Source: Collinsella sp. AF25-2LB
GTDB taxonomy: Bacteria; Actinomycetota; Coriobacteriia; Coriobacteriales; Coriobacteriaceae
Direction: 5' to 3'
NCBI RefSeq assembly: GCF_003458415.1
Contig: NZ_QRUF01000009.1
Span: 1 to 64,000 of the forward strand
Length of the DNA: 64,000 nucleotides
Position numbers and translations under genes: made by a program. A model generated the notes under the pieces. It was not told where the DNA came from. It saw only the letters and a list, made by a program, of their open reading frames with translations, and ran no database searches. Each line of letters opens with the position of its first letter. Within the stretch, counting starts at the first letter, position 1. Positions 24,829-33,724 of the stretch are shown here, one piece after another.

Positions 24829-26580
24829 ATGGAAACGATCATCAACGTCGACGATGTCTCGTTCTCCTATGGCACGCAGACCGAGCAGGCGCTCAGCCAC
24901 ATCTCACTCAGCGTGAACAAGGGAGATTTCATCGGCATTATCGGGCCCTCGGGCGCCGGCAAGTCCACGCTTGCCGCCTGCCTGTCGGGCGCCGTGCCCC
25001 ACCACTACACCGGCACGTTCTTTGGGTCCGTCATGGTTGACGGCCACGACACCTGCGAGGTCTCGTTGACCGACGTGTCGCAAATCGTCGGCAGCGTGCT
25101 GCAGGATATCGACACGCAGATGGTCGCCTCGGTCGTCGAGGACGAGATACTCTTTGGCCTCGAGAACTTTGGCGTTCCCCACGACCAGATCGAGCAGCGC
25201 GTGAGCGAAACGCTCGAGACCGTCGGCATCAGCGACCTGCGCGACCGCGAGATCGCCACCCTCTCGGGCGGACAGAAGCAAAAGGTGGCCATCGCTGCCA
25301 TCCTCGCCATGCGTCCGCGCGTCTTGGTTCTCGACGAGCCCACCGCGGCACTCGACCCCGCCAGCTCCACGTTGGTCTTCGAGACGCTGCGTGAGGCAAA
25401 CCGCGCGCTTGGAATCACCATCGTCGTCGTTGAGCAAAAGGTCGCCCTACTCTCGGAGTACTGCAACCGCGTGCTCGTGCTCAACCATGGCGAAATCGCG
25501 CTGCAGGGCGAGCCACACGAGGTCTTCGCGCATACCGACGAGCTCCGTGCCATCGGCGTCGACTGCCCTCGCGTCACGCGTATCTTCAATAGCCTCGAGG
25601 CCGATGGCCTGGTAAGCGGTACCCCTTGCTTGGATGTCGATGAGGCCGAGCGCCTGATTTCGGGCATTGTCGACCCCGCACACGCGGCCAGCGAAGCCCA
25701 GGCGCCCGCCGGCTCCCCGCATGCACCGTCGTTGCGCCCGCACGCCAAGGACGCCGAGCCCGTGCTCACCTTCGATCACGTTGAGTTTGCCTATCCCAAT
25801 GGCGGCGCCGCCGTACACGACCTCAACCTGACCCTCTATCCCGGCGAGCTCGTGGGCATCGTCGGCCAGAACGGTGCCGGCAAGACCACGCTCACCAAGC
25901 TGCTCACAGGCCTGCTTAAGCCCGCCTCGGGCAGCGTGCGCGTTACGGGGCTGGACACCGCAGCCGTTCCCACGAGCCGCATCGCCCGCGAAGTCGCAAC
26001 CCTCTTCCAAAACCCCGACCGCCAGATCTGCAAGGATACCGTACTCGACGAGGTCGCTTTTGGCCTGGAGCTTGCCGGCATCGACCGTGCCGAGGCTCTG
26101 CGTCGCGCTCGACTCGTTATCGACCGCTTTGGCCTGCCTGCCGATGAGGCACCTTTCTCGCTTTCGCGCGGCCAGCGACAAATGGTGGCGCTTGCCTCCG
26201 TCGTAGTTGTTGAGCCCAAGATCGTCGTGCTTGACGAGCCCACGAGCGGCCTTGATTACCGCGAGTGCATGACCGTCATGGAAACGGTGCGCACCATGGC
26301 CGAGCGCGGCTGCGCCGTGATTATGGTCTGTCACGACATGGAAGTCGTTTCCGACTTTGCCGAGCGTATCGTAGTAATGGCCGACGGTCGTATCCTCGAC
26401 CGCGGCCGCACGCACGAGCTATTCTCGAACATCGAGCTCATGCAGCAAGCCTACGTTGAGCCACCTCAGGTCATAGAGCTTTCTCATCGTCTGGCATCCT
26501 CCGTCTCTCCCGTCTTTGCACAGGTGAGCGAGGTCACCGATATCGTTCGCATTACCGAGGAGATGGTCCACCGTGGTTAA
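24829..26580 (+). CDS. ECF transporter ATPase, EcfA1-EcfA2 fusion
   Basis: One 583-residue protein carrying both ATPase domains of an energy-coupling-factor transporter. The first domain has Walker A GPSGAGKST, signature LSGGQKQ and Walker B VLVLDEPTAALD. The second, from about residue 315, has GQNGAGKTT, a modified signature LSRGQRQ and IVVLDEPTSGLD. A linker rich in Ala/Pro/His joins them. It powers the EcfT/S complex at the inner membrane. The stop overlaps the ecfT GTG start by 8 bases. Confidence 0.9.
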   Translation: METIINVDDVSFSYGTQTEQALSHISLSVNKGDFIGIIGPSGAGKSTLAACLSGAVPHHYTGTFFGSVMVDGHDTCEVSLTDVSQIVGSVLQDIDTQMVASVVEDEILFGLENFGVPHDQIEQRVSETLETVGISDLRDREIATLSGGQKQKVAIAAILAMRPRVLVLDEPTAALDPASSTLVFETLREANRALGITIVVVEQKVALLSEYCNRVLVLNHGEIALQGEPHEVFAHTDELRAIGVDCPRVTRIFNSLEADGLVSGTPCLDVDEAERLISGIVDPAHAASEAQAPAGSPHAPSLRPHAKDAEPVLTFDHVEFAYPNGGAAVHDLNLTLYPGELVGIVGQNGAGKTTLTKLLTGLLKPASGSVRVTGLDTAAVPTSRIAREVATLFQNPDRQICKDTVLDEVAFGLELAGIDRAEALRRARLVIDRFGLPADEAPFSLSRGQRQMVALASVVVVEPKIVVLDEPTSGLDYRECMTVMETVRTMAERGCAVIMVCHDMEVVSDFAERIVVMADGRILDRGRTHELFSNIELMQQAYVEPPQVIELSHRLASSVSPVFAQVSEVTDIVRITEEMVHRG

Positions 26581-27319
26581 CGTCATCGACTATATGCCGG
26601 GCGACACACTGCTGCACCGCTTGAACCCGGTCGTCAAACTGGGCCTTGCCGCCGCCATCATCATCGGCATCTTCCTGTCCGACACCTACGTGGCGCTGTT
26701 GGGCTTTTTGGCACTCACCCTCGCACTGGGCGCCTATGCCGGTGTCGTCGACCGTCTGCTCTCGCTACTCAAGCTGCTGATTCCGCTCGCACTTATCATG
26801 CTGGTGCTTCAGCTGGCCTTTATGCGCGACGGCAACATAGTGTGGGGCTTTATCACCGACACGGGCCTCATTACCGGATCGAAGGCCTGCCTACGCCTGT
26901 TGGGCGTGGCGCTGCCACTCATCCTCATGCTTATGGTGACCAAGCTCAACGACCTCGCCAACGCCTGCGTCGAGGTGCTGCACGTGCCGTATCGCTATGC
27001 CTTCACCTTTACCACGGCGCTACGCTTTGTGCCGGTGTTTGGTCAGGAGATGAACGCCATCATGGAAGCGCAGACCGCACGCGGCGTCGAGTACGACACC
27101 AAGAACCCCATCAAGAAGCTTAAGCTCATGCTGCCACTGTGCGTGCCACTGCTCATCTCGAGCGTGGGCAAGACCGATGCCACAGCCTTGGCGGCAGAAC
27201 AGCGCGGCTTCTATCTGCGTACACGCGCCAGCTCGTACAAGCGCTACCCCATCAAGGGCCTGGACATCGCCGTGCTCATCGTCAGCATCGCCCTCATCGC
27301 CATCGGCTTCCTGTTCTAG
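26573..27319 (+). CDS. ecfT: ECF transporter transmembrane component (EcfT)
   Basis: A 248-residue membrane protein with about five helices and the two coupling-helix motifs of EcfT (EAQTARGVEY and AEQRGFYLRT, which fit the Ala-Arg-Gly pattern). It couples ATP hydrolysis by the EcfA pair to transport by the S component. The start is GTG, inside the end of the EcfA gene. It ends the tryptophan-transport operon. Confidence 0.9.
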   Translation: MVNVIDYMPGDTLLHRLNPVVKLGLAAAIIIGIFLSDTYVALLGFLALTLALGAYAGVVDRLLSLLKLLIPLALIMLVLQLAFMRDGNIVWGFITDTGLITGSKACLRLLGVALPLILMLMVTKLNDLANACVEVLHVPYRYAFTFTTALRFVPVFGQEMNAIMEAQTARGVEYDTKNPIKKLKLMLPLCVPLLISSVGKTDATALAAEQRGFYLRTRASSYKRYPIKGLDIAVLIVSIALIAIGFLF

Positions 27320-27348
27320 TTCGCCACCGGCAGCAACCGCCCAACGCA

Positions 27349-27385
27349 AAAGGCCTCGGCTCGCACCAAACGAGCCGAGGCCTTT
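27349..27385. terminator. Bidirectional terminator between ecfT and the racemase gene
   Basis: A perfect 15-bp stem AAAGGCCTCGGCTCG/CGAGCCGAGGCCTTT. T-rich sequence follows on either strand, serving both convergent genes. Confidence 0.85.
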
Positions 27386-27444
27386 ACTGTTTCACCAGAT
27401 AAAACCTACCAAAATTAACCTGTCCCTTTTTGACAGGTCGGAAG

Positions 27445-28191
27445 CTAGAGGCGGTAGGGGGCGCCGCTGCGGATGATGGATTCGCGCACCAGGACATCCA
27501 TGGCATCGAGGGTGATCTCGGGCATCTCTCGATACTTCTGCAGCACCGATAGCTCGGTGCAGGCCAGAATGACACGGTCGCAGCCGCTACGGGCGAACTC
27601 CCACATCACGCGGTCGAACTTATCCATATCGGGCTCACGTCCGGCCTTCACATCATCGTAGATAAGCGACATCACATCGTTCTGACGTTTCTCGCTGGGA
27701 TAGACAACCTCAACACCCGCGGCCTCGCATTCGCGGCCGTAGACGCCCGCGCCCACGGTTCCGTCGGTGCCCATGATGCCAATCTTGCGCACCGGCTCGG
27801 CCGGCATACTCAGGTTGGGGTCGAACTCGCACTCCCCCATCACCGCACCCGCAAGGGCATAGCGCACCGACTCACGCGGCATGTGGATAATCGGCACCTT
27901 CGTAAACGACTGGATCTGGTCGTAGAAGTAGTGTGACGTGTTGCAGGGAATGGCAATGTGCGCACAGCCCAGCGACTCGAGTGCCTGGGCACACTCTTTC
28001 ATGGTCGCCAGCAGCTTGGCATGCTCGCCGGTCTTAATGGCCAGCGTGCGGTCGGGCATGGTCGACTTGGAGAGCACCACCATGTCGATATGTTCCTGAT
28101 CGCAGGCAGCAGCCGTATGACGCACCACCTGGTCGTAGTAATATGACGTGGCCTCGGCGCCCATGCCGCCGATAACTCCCAGCTTTTCCAT
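27445..28191 (-). CDS. Aspartate/glutamate racemase family protein
   Basis: A 248-residue cofactor-independent racemase. It has the family N-terminus KLGVIGGMGAEATSYYYDQV and the two catalytic cysteines in AIPCNTSHYFYD and ILACTELSVL. The start at 28191 is set by AAGGAGG five bases upstream. The ATP-grasp ligase gene upstream on the same strand ends 84 bp before it. In Enterococcus faecium an aspartate racemase and the D-Asp ligase Asl(fm) are encoded together, so aspartate racemisation for the cell wall is the likeliest role. A hairpin at 28237-28266 sits between the two genes. Confidence 0.83.
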   Translation of the reverse strand: MEKLGVIGGMGAEATSYYYDQVVRHTAAACDQEHIDMVVLSKSTMPDRTLAIKTGEHAKLLATMKECAQALESLGCAHIAIPCNTSHYFYDQIQSFTKVPIIHMPRESVRYALAGAVMGECEFDPNLSMPAEPVRKIGIMGTDGTVGAGVYGRECEAAGVEVVYPSEKRQNDVMSLIYDDVKAGREPDMDKFDRVMWEFARSGCDRVILACTELSVLQKYREMPEITLDAMDVLVRESIIRSGAPYRL

Positions 28192-28236
28192 CGCCGCCTC
28201 CTTGGTGACGCTTGCGCAATTGCGCGTATCATACCC

Positions 28237-28266
28237 GCGCCCGCCCGATGTAAACCGGACGGGCGC
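28237..28266 (-). other. Intercistronic hairpin between ligase and racemase genes
   Basis: A GCGCCCG/CGGGCGC stem with partial further pairing. No T tract follows on the minus strand. It may tune the expression ratio of the two genes. Confidence 0.4.
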
Positions 28267-28275
28267 CGCACTCAT

Positions 28276-29532
28276 CTACTTGTAATACGTCTTGAACAGC
28301 TTAAAGTGGCGCAGCTTGGTGTGCCACATGCGCAGCCAGCGGTTAAAGACAAAGTCGCCCTTCATAAACGAAGGGTCGGCGCCCTTACCTTCCTTGTCCA
28401 GGCGATGCACCTTAGCGCGCAGCTCGGGATCCTTGACGTACTTGTCGACGACGCCCATGGGGACGACCATCCACAGGGCCTCGTCCTGCGCCGTCACAAA
28501 CTCCGGCTCAAACGGGCGGTTGAACACATACTCGTCCACCACATACTTGGCAACGTTAAAGCCGCTGTTGGTAACGTAGTAGTTGCTGCGACCCTGGCGC
28601 GTGTTGAAATCGAAGAACTTAAATGAGCCGTCGCGCTCGTCGTACTTAACGTCAAAGTTGGAATAGCCCACAAAGTGAAGGTCCTCGAGCAGCTTGCGCA
28701 CGCCGCCCATGAGCTCGTCATTGGGCTCGGTGATGATACAGGCGTGGTTGCCGACACCGTGAGGCTGATGCTCCTCGAGCAGCACATGGCCCAGGCACAT
28801 CATGCGCACCTTGCCGTTGCGGTCGGAATAGCTGGTGAGCACGCGCATGTACTCGTCGTTGCCGGGCACGCGATCCTGCAAGATCAGATCGTCGGTGTAG
28901 CCACTGGCATACGAATCGCGAATGACCTGTTCCAGCTCGGCGCGGTCGGCAATCTCATAGGCCTTCTTCTGGCCCTCGAACTCGTGCTGCCACCACATGA
29001 TGCCGTCAGAAGGCTTCAGAATCATCGGGTAGGGAAAATCGATCTGGTCGAGCACCTCGGCAGGTGCCTCGCCTTGGTCGTTCAGCATCGCCATGGTGAA
29101 GGTAAAGGTATGCGGATAAGGCACGCCATGCTTCTCGCACAGCTCGTAGAAGATCTCCTTCTTCTGGCACTGCTCGAGCATGCTGTAGGGCGCGTAGGGA
29201 GCGACGATGTTATCCGCCAACTCATGGGCATCCTTGGCCTGAGCCACGAGGGCAACGTAGTTGTCGCCACAGCCCACAAGGACAATCGTCTTGTCGGCAT
29301 GCGCTTGGGCAATGCCGTTGACGGTTTTGAGCATCACGGGCATGGTGTCGATATCCACGTTGGGCGTGTAGTCGATAATCTGGCTGCGGTACGCGGGACC
29401 CGTCTGGTACTTGCCAAAGACCAGACTCTTGACCTGGTACTCCTCGTAGAAGGCGCGCGCCACCGAATAGGCGTTGATGTCGCCACCGAGCAGCACGGGA
29501 ATGAACTCGCGCTCTGTAAATTGCAATGCCAT
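28276..29532 (-). CDS. ATP-grasp carboxylate-amine ligase, probable D-aspartate ligase
   Basis: A 418-residue ATP-grasp enzyme. The N-terminal part (FIPVLLGGDINAYSVARAFYEE) is a pre-ATP-grasp fold. The central domain has PMILKPSDGI and the nucleotide/metal region FKFFDFNTRQGRSNYY. Together with the aspartate racemase just downstream it resembles the D-aspartate ligase-racemase pair that makes the D-Asp cross-bridge of some Gram-positive cell walls. The substrate is inferred from context; another carboxylate-amine ligase role cannot be excluded. Confidence 0.72.
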   Translation of the reverse strand: MALQFTEREFIPVLLGGDINAYSVARAFYEEYQVKSLVFGKYQTGPAYRSQIIDYTPNVDIDTMPVMLKTVNGIAQAHADKTIVLVGCGDNYVALVAQAKDAHELADNIVAPYAPYSMLEQCQKKEIFYELCEKHGVPYPHTFTFTMAMLNDQGEAPAEVLDQIDFPYPMILKPSDGIMWWQHEFEGQKKAYEIADRAELEQVIRDSYASGYTDDLILQDRVPGNDEYMRVLTSYSDRNGKVRMMCLGHVLLEEHQPHGVGNHACIITEPNDELMGGVRKLLEDLHFVGYSNFDVKYDERDGSFKFFDFNTRQGRSNYYVTNSGFNVAKYVVDEYVFNRPFEPEFVTAQDEALWMVVPMGVVDKYVKDPELRAKVHRLDKEGKGADPSFMKGDFVFNRWLRMWHTKLRHFKLFKTYYK

Positions 29533-29674
29533 GGAAACTTCCTATCATGAACTGCCCACACAACGGGCGGTCTTTGCGCAACTGATTTATTCTAGCGTGC
29601 CAAGCCGCCGGCGCCCAAAGCTCCACCGTATCTATGGCAATCGACGCAATCGTCCAGCACGAAGGCGGCGCTCA

Positions 29675-29733
29675 CCGTTGTATGACAACGGGCAATGAAC
29701 CTACCATTGTTGTAGGATTCAACATGTTGCCCG
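29675..29733 (+). other. Structured leader with overlapping hairpins upstream of the MOSC gene
   Basis: Hairpin 1 is CCGTTGT-ATG-ACAACGG (29675-29691). Hairpin 2 pairs CGGGCAA (29689-29695) with TTGCCCG (29727-29733) around an inner CCTAC/GTAGG stem. The two share bases 29689-29691, so they cannot both form fully, and the second ends just ahead of the ribosome site. This looks like a small RNA switch; no known class was matched with confidence. Confidence 0.4.
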
Positions 29734-29752
29734 CCCCGTCGAAAGGTGCACC

Positions 29753-30385
29753 GTGCCCCAGGCTCATCCGATCAACAACCCCATCATTGACGCCGCCAAG
29801 CGCGAACTTGCGGATCGTGCCCGGACGGCAGCTCCCCTACGCACCGCAAACGATGCTTACAACGGGCCTGCTCGTATCGTCTCAATCAACACGTCGGAGC
29901 ACAAAGGCACTCGCAAGTCGCCCGTCGCCGATGGACGCGACACCGTCATCGAGCAATTTGGCCTCGCTACCGATGCGCACGCCGGACATTGGCACCGCCA
30001 GGTCTCTTTTTTAGCCGCGGAGTCCATCCAGACGGCGCAGGCACGCGGGCTCGACGTACACGAGGGTGACTTTGGAGAGAACTTCACAACCCGGGGCATC
30101 AACCTGCTCTCGCTCCCCTTGGGCACGCAGCTCAAGCTTGGCAGCGAGGTGCTTGTCGAAATCAGTCAGATCGGCAAGGTCTGCCACACACGCTGTGCCA
30201 TCTACTATCTAGCCGGCGACTGCATCTTTCCCCACGAGGGCGTTTTCGGCGTGGTACTAAAGGGCGGAGAGGTCCATATCGGCGACGATATCCAGGTAGT
30301 CAAACTCGGCGACGGCACCTGTTCGTTCACCCCCGCCGAGGCGCTCGAAAAGATTGAGCAGGCTCGCCAGGAGGGCACGCTGTAG
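29753..30385 (+). CDS. MOSC domain protein
   Basis: A 210-residue protein of the MOSC superfamily, which handles sulfur and molybdenum cofactor chemistry. It has the opening VSINTSEHKGTRKSPV, the GDFGENFTTRGI motif and a cysteine motif QIGKVCHTRCAIYY near the C-terminus. It has no N-terminal beta-barrel partner, as in YiiM-like proteins, and no signal peptide. The start is GTG with a GAAAGG site. A leader with overlapping hairpins precedes it. Confidence 0.8.
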   Translation: MPQAHPINNPIIDAAKRELADRARTAAPLRTANDAYNGPARIVSINTSEHKGTRKSPVADGRDTVIEQFGLATDAHAGHWHRQVSFLAAESIQTAQARGLDVHEGDFGENFTTRGINLLSLPLGTQLKLGSEVLVEISQIGKVCHTRCAIYYLAGDCIFPHEGVFGVVLKGGEVHIGDDIQVVKLGDGTCSFTPAEALEKIEQARQEGTL

Positions 30386-30512
30386 TTGTAAAACCCCACG
30401 TTGAGATAGCTTTTACAGCCCCAAACCCCTCTTAAACAGGCCCCCGTAACGTTAAAGTTGAACTCTATGGTTTCTCAACAATTCATCATAACTGCAGGTC
30501 AAAGCCAAAGCC

Positions 30513-30559
30513 TCAAGTTCAACTTGACCCTTTGGAACCTTTAAGGTTCAAGTTGAGGT
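30513..30559 (+). promoter_or_regulatory. Dyad cluster resembling a MerR/SoxR-type operator
   Basis: TCAAGTT-C-AACTTGA (30513-30527) is a 7+7 palindrome inside CCTCAAGTTCAACTTGACC, close to the SoxR-type box. It is followed by AACCTT-T-AAGGTT and by GGTTCAAGTTGAGG. TTGACC (30524-30529) could be a -35. No MerR gene is in the window. The downstream gene is the PcsB-like hydrolase. Functional assignment is speculative. Confidence 0.35.
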
Positions 30560-30619
30560 CGAAAGCAGTAGTAGAATACCGTTCGAACCATAACCTACGA
30601 TTGATTGCAGAGGGACTGG

Positions 30620-31753
30620 ATGCAGCATTCGAATCATCGCACCGCAGCGCTCATTGCGTCGAAGCCGGCTCGTATCATCACGAGCGCCGCGCTCGCCGTT
30701 GCGCTGACGGCCACGCCGATGCTCTCCCCCGTTGCGGCGTATGCCGCCTCGCAGGCAACGCAGGACCAGCTTTCCGCAGCCCAGCAGAAGATCGAAGCCG
30801 CCACGAGCGCCTACAACGACGCCCGCACCAAACTCGATGACCTGCAAAAGCAGATTGACTCCAATGAGGCGAGCATCGAGGAAATCGAGGCTAAGCTTCC
30901 CGAGCAGCAGGCCAAGGCAAGCTCTGCCATGCGCGATCTGTACAAGTATCAGAAGGGCACCAATCCCATCGTGAGCTTCCTGGTCAACGCGCAGAGCCTG
31001 GGTGAGTTCATCACGACCTGCAAATACACCAACCAGATCACGAGCTCGAGCGTCGACGAGATCGAAGAGCTCAATAACATGCAAACCGAACTTGAGCAGA
31101 ACAAGGCCGAGCTCCAGCAGGCCAAGTCACAGCTTGAGGCAGAGCAGAAAAACGCCGAGGATGCGCTGGCGCAGGCCCAGCAGCTCCGCAGCGAGGCACA
31201 GGCAAAAGCCGAGCAGGAAAATGCCGCCGAGCTTGCCAAGCTTGAGGCCGATAAGGCCGCTGCCGCCGAGAAGCTCTCGGGCGAGGGCGTAAGCGGCAGC
31301 AATTCCAGCAGCCAGGCCACCAACACCAACACCACCATCGACACCACGGTGAACAACGCCAATACCGGTAGTTCCGATTACGATTCGTTCATTAATGAGT
31401 GGACGAGCCGCATCGACAATTATCTCGCCGGCTCCCCCATGGCAGGCCAGGGCTACAACTTTGCCGTCGCCGCTTGGAATACCGGTGTCGACCCCCGTTG
31501 GTCCCCCGCCATCGCCTGCATCGAGAGCACCAAGGGTGCTTATTGCGCCAATTCTTATAACGCCTGGGGCTGGAGTGCACGTGGCGGCGGCTGGCGCAGC
31601 TTTGGCAGCTGGAGCGAGGGCATCTCCGCTCACGTTGCCTATCTGGGCGCCAACTACGGCTCCACCCTTACCCCGGCAGCGGCCAAAAAGTACTGCCCGC
31701 CCACGTGGCAGGACTGGTACAACAAAGTCGCCGCTCAGATGAACCGCATCTAG
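30620..31753 (+). CDS. Secreted PcsB-like coiled-coil peptidoglycan hydrolase
   Basis: A 377-residue exported protein. A signal peptide (hydrophobic ALAVALTATPMLSPVAAYA) is followed by a long coiled coil (about residues 45-215) of the PcsB type, a Ser/Asn/Thr linker, and a C-terminal lysozyme/transglycosylase-like domain (IACIESTKGAYC, then NAWGWSARGGGWRSFGSW). PcsB-type coiled coils are held inactive by FtsEX in other Gram-positives; no ftsEX is in the window. The start at 30620 uses GAGGGA and ATG; an in-frame TTG lies five codons upstream. Confidence 0.82.
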   Translation: MQHSNHRTAALIASKPARIITSAALAVALTATPMLSPVAAYAASQATQDQLSAAQQKIEAATSAYNDARTKLDDLQKQIDSNEASIEEIEAKLPEQQAKASSAMRDLYKYQKGTNPIVSFLVNAQSLGEFITTCKYTNQITSSSVDEIEELNNMQTELEQNKAELQQAKSQLEAEQKNAEDALAQAQQLRSEAQAKAEQENAAELAKLEADKAAAAEKLSGEGVSGSNSSSQATNTNTTIDTTVNNANTGSSDYDSFINEWTSRIDNYLAGSPMAGQGYNFAVAAWNTGVDPRWSPAIACIESTKGAYCANSYNAWGWSARGGGWRSFGSWSEGISAHVAYLGANYGSTLTPAAAKKYCPPTWQDWYNKVAAQMNRI

Positions 31754-31763
31754 GTGCAACTGC

Positions 31764-31790
31764 AAAGGGCCCCAATGGGGCCCTTTTCTT
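31764..31790. terminator. Terminator after the PcsB-like gene
   Basis: An AAAGGGCCCC-AAT-GGGGCCCTTT stem followed by TCTTTT. It may also serve the convergent kinase gene. Confidence 0.85.
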
Positions 31791-33170
31791 TTAGGTAGCG
31801 GAGGTATCGACGACGCCGGTCGCATTGGCAACCGCGACTATGACGATCATGCATAGGAGCAGCACACCCAATGCCTTGAGCCAGAGTTTCGCGAGTTTCT
31901 TGCCGCGATGGCTGTCGAGCAGTGCGAATCGCCGACGAAGACGGCGCTTATCGAGCAGCGCAAAATGCATAAGCACCATAAGGCCATCGACAAAGAAAAA
32001 ATACTCGATTATGAGAAACCACGTCGGGTAGCTTTGGTTTGCTCCCGTGGGGTGAAAGACGGCAAAGTGACTTCCGGCAAAGAACACAAGTAGCGAGAAG
32101 CAGACAAGCGTATTCCAAATGCGCCCCAGAGACTCCGGAACGCGAGAGAGCGGACCGCATGCAGCGGAGGCGGCAGGCCTAGGAAGCCCTGCGGGGTTCT
32201 GGAGCCCTTGGAGCGTCAACACCGTCTCCGAGGCCGGAGTACGGACAGGCGCAGGTGTAGGAGGCCGCACGGGGCGGCTCAGATCGTATGCCGAGCGCGT
32301 CGCCCGTCCCAACGCTTCCGCACTCGCAAAACGCTTGGCCGGGTCGAGCGCCATCGACATGCAGACGGCATCGGCAAGTGGAGTGGGAATGCCACGCGCC
32401 TCGCATTGCTCGCGCATGTCGAGCCCTGGTTTAGGGTCGACTCCCGTCAAGCAGAAGAACAACAGGGCGCCCAGTGCGTAGACGTCGCTGCGCACACTCG
32501 TCTGCCCAAACCCATACTGCTCGGGCGGCGCATAGGGTCGCGTGCCAAACTTGACGGTGTCGGCATCGGCGCCATCGCGCCATACGCGCGCGATCCCCAA
32601 GTCGATAATCACCAGCGACGAAAACGTCAGGCCCTCATCGAGCGTACAGTTCGCACCCGTCACGATGATATTCGACGGTTTGAGGTCGCGATGGATCACC
32701 GGCGCCGACGTCTCCCCCGCCATTGCAAAACCGGCGTGGAGCTCGCCCACGGCATCGCATAGGGCAGGATACAATTCACGCGCATAATCGGGGGTGGCTC
32801 CCAGACGGTCCACCAGCGCCCTGAGCGTCTCCCCTTCGATGTATTCCATAACCACGTTGAGCTCGTCGCCCACACGATGACAATCGACGATTCTGGGCAG
32901 GTGCTCAAAACGCCTGCCTGCCCGCTGGGCGGCAAACAGACGCCCGTATGCCCCGCCGATTTGAGCCGAAGCATCGATGCGTTTACGGACAAAGGGGCCG
33001 AGCGAACCACCGCCGGTTCCTTCAAAGTACACGAGCTCGGTTGTTTCAACGGACGAGCGCTTAAGTACACGCTCCACGCGATAGCTGTCGTCGCGATCGA
33101 GCGACGCCAGATGTTCGGCAAGCGCTGCGGTCAGCTCGTCATCGGAATATGTTGTGGTCTGAGTATCCAT
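31791..33170 (-). CDS. Membrane serine/threonine protein kinase
   Basis: A 459-residue Hanks-type kinase. The catalytic loop is VIHRDLKPSNI, the magnesium motif reads DLG in place of DFG (VIIDLGIARVW), the activation segment contains FGTRPYAPPEQ and the ATP lysine is probably in FVRKRIDA. After a Pro-rich linker (about residues 300-345) come two or three membrane helices and a short extracellular C-terminus. No PASTA repeats are present. The start was set at ATG 33170 with GGAG four bases upstream. The HTH gene just upstream on the same strand recurs as a plausible signalling partner. Confidence 0.87.
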   Translation of the reverse strand: MDTQTTTYSDDELTAALAEHLASLDRDDSYRVERVLKRSSVETTELVYFEGTGGGSLGPFVRKRIDASAQIGGAYGRLFAAQRAGRRFEHLPRIVDCHRVGDELNVVMEYIEGETLRALVDRLGATPDYARELYPALCDAVGELHAGFAMAGETSAPVIHRDLKPSNIIVTGANCTLDEGLTFSSLVIIDLGIARVWRDGADADTVKFGTRPYAPPEQYGFGQTSVRSDVYALGALLFFCLTGVDPKPGLDMREQCEARGIPTPLADAVCMSMALDPAKRFASAEALGRATRSAYDLSRPVRPPTPAPVRTPASETVLTLQGLQNPAGLPRPAASAACGPLSRVPESLGRIWNTLVCFSLLVFFAGSHFAVFHPTGANQSYPTWFLIIEYFFFVDGLMVLMHFALLDKRRLRRRFALLDSHRGKKLAKLWLKALGVLLLCMIVIVAVANATGVVDTSAT

Positions 33171-33268
33171 AGCCTCCATCATAGCGCAGGGCGCAGACAC
33201 CCCATGGCATCCGCGCCCCGTTCGTTTGCATCGTTGTTCGGCAGCTCCGCCGGCTCAGATATCAGCCG

Positions 33269-33691
33269 CTAACTCACCGTCTCCTCGCCAAAGCGATACA
33301 GCTCCTCGTTGACCTTTTGGAGGCTGCACCCGCGATCGATGCAAAAGATGATAATCGCATCACGGCGATCCTTGCAGTTGAGGACGCTTACCCCGGCAGC
33401 CGTCAGTGCACGGTTGGCCTCTTTGAGCGTCAGCGCCATCGCAAAGGCAATCTGCAGCACCTTATTGCGACTCGGGTGACGCGCACCGGTAAAGATCTGA
33501 TAGCCGAAGGTCTCATTGAGATCGGCCATACGAACCACGCGCGAGCGCTCCAAGCCCTTTTCCTGCAGCAGCTGCTTCAGGTAGTCCGAAAGCGACGGGG
33601 CGGCAAAGTCGTGCTCCCTGATATAGCCATCGATGTTCGGCGCATCGAGAAGCTCATTGAGCAGCTCCTCGGTCAGCTTTTTATCGGGCAT
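33269..33691 (-). CDS. HTH protein encoded with the kinase
   Basis: A 140-residue cytoplasmic protein with an XRE-like helix-turn-helix (SLSDYLKQLLQEKGLERSRV, then ADLNETFGYQIFTGARHPSR, then NKVLQIAFAM). The N-terminal 30 residues are acidic and helical. It lies about 100 bp upstream of the kinase gene on the same strand, so it is likely its regulator or substrate. The conserved C-terminal part (NCKDRRDAIIIFCIDRG) has no obvious function. Confidence 0.7.
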   Translation of the reverse strand: MPDKKLTEELLNELLDAPNIDGYIREHDFAAPSLSDYLKQLLQEKGLERSRVVRMADLNETFGYQIFTGARHPSRNKVLQIAFAMALTLKEANRALTAAGVSVLNCKDRRDAIIIFCIDRGCSLQKVNEELYRFGEETVS

Positions 33692-33724
33692 ACGACTTCA
33701 CCTCCCCCCAGTGCATGCAACATG

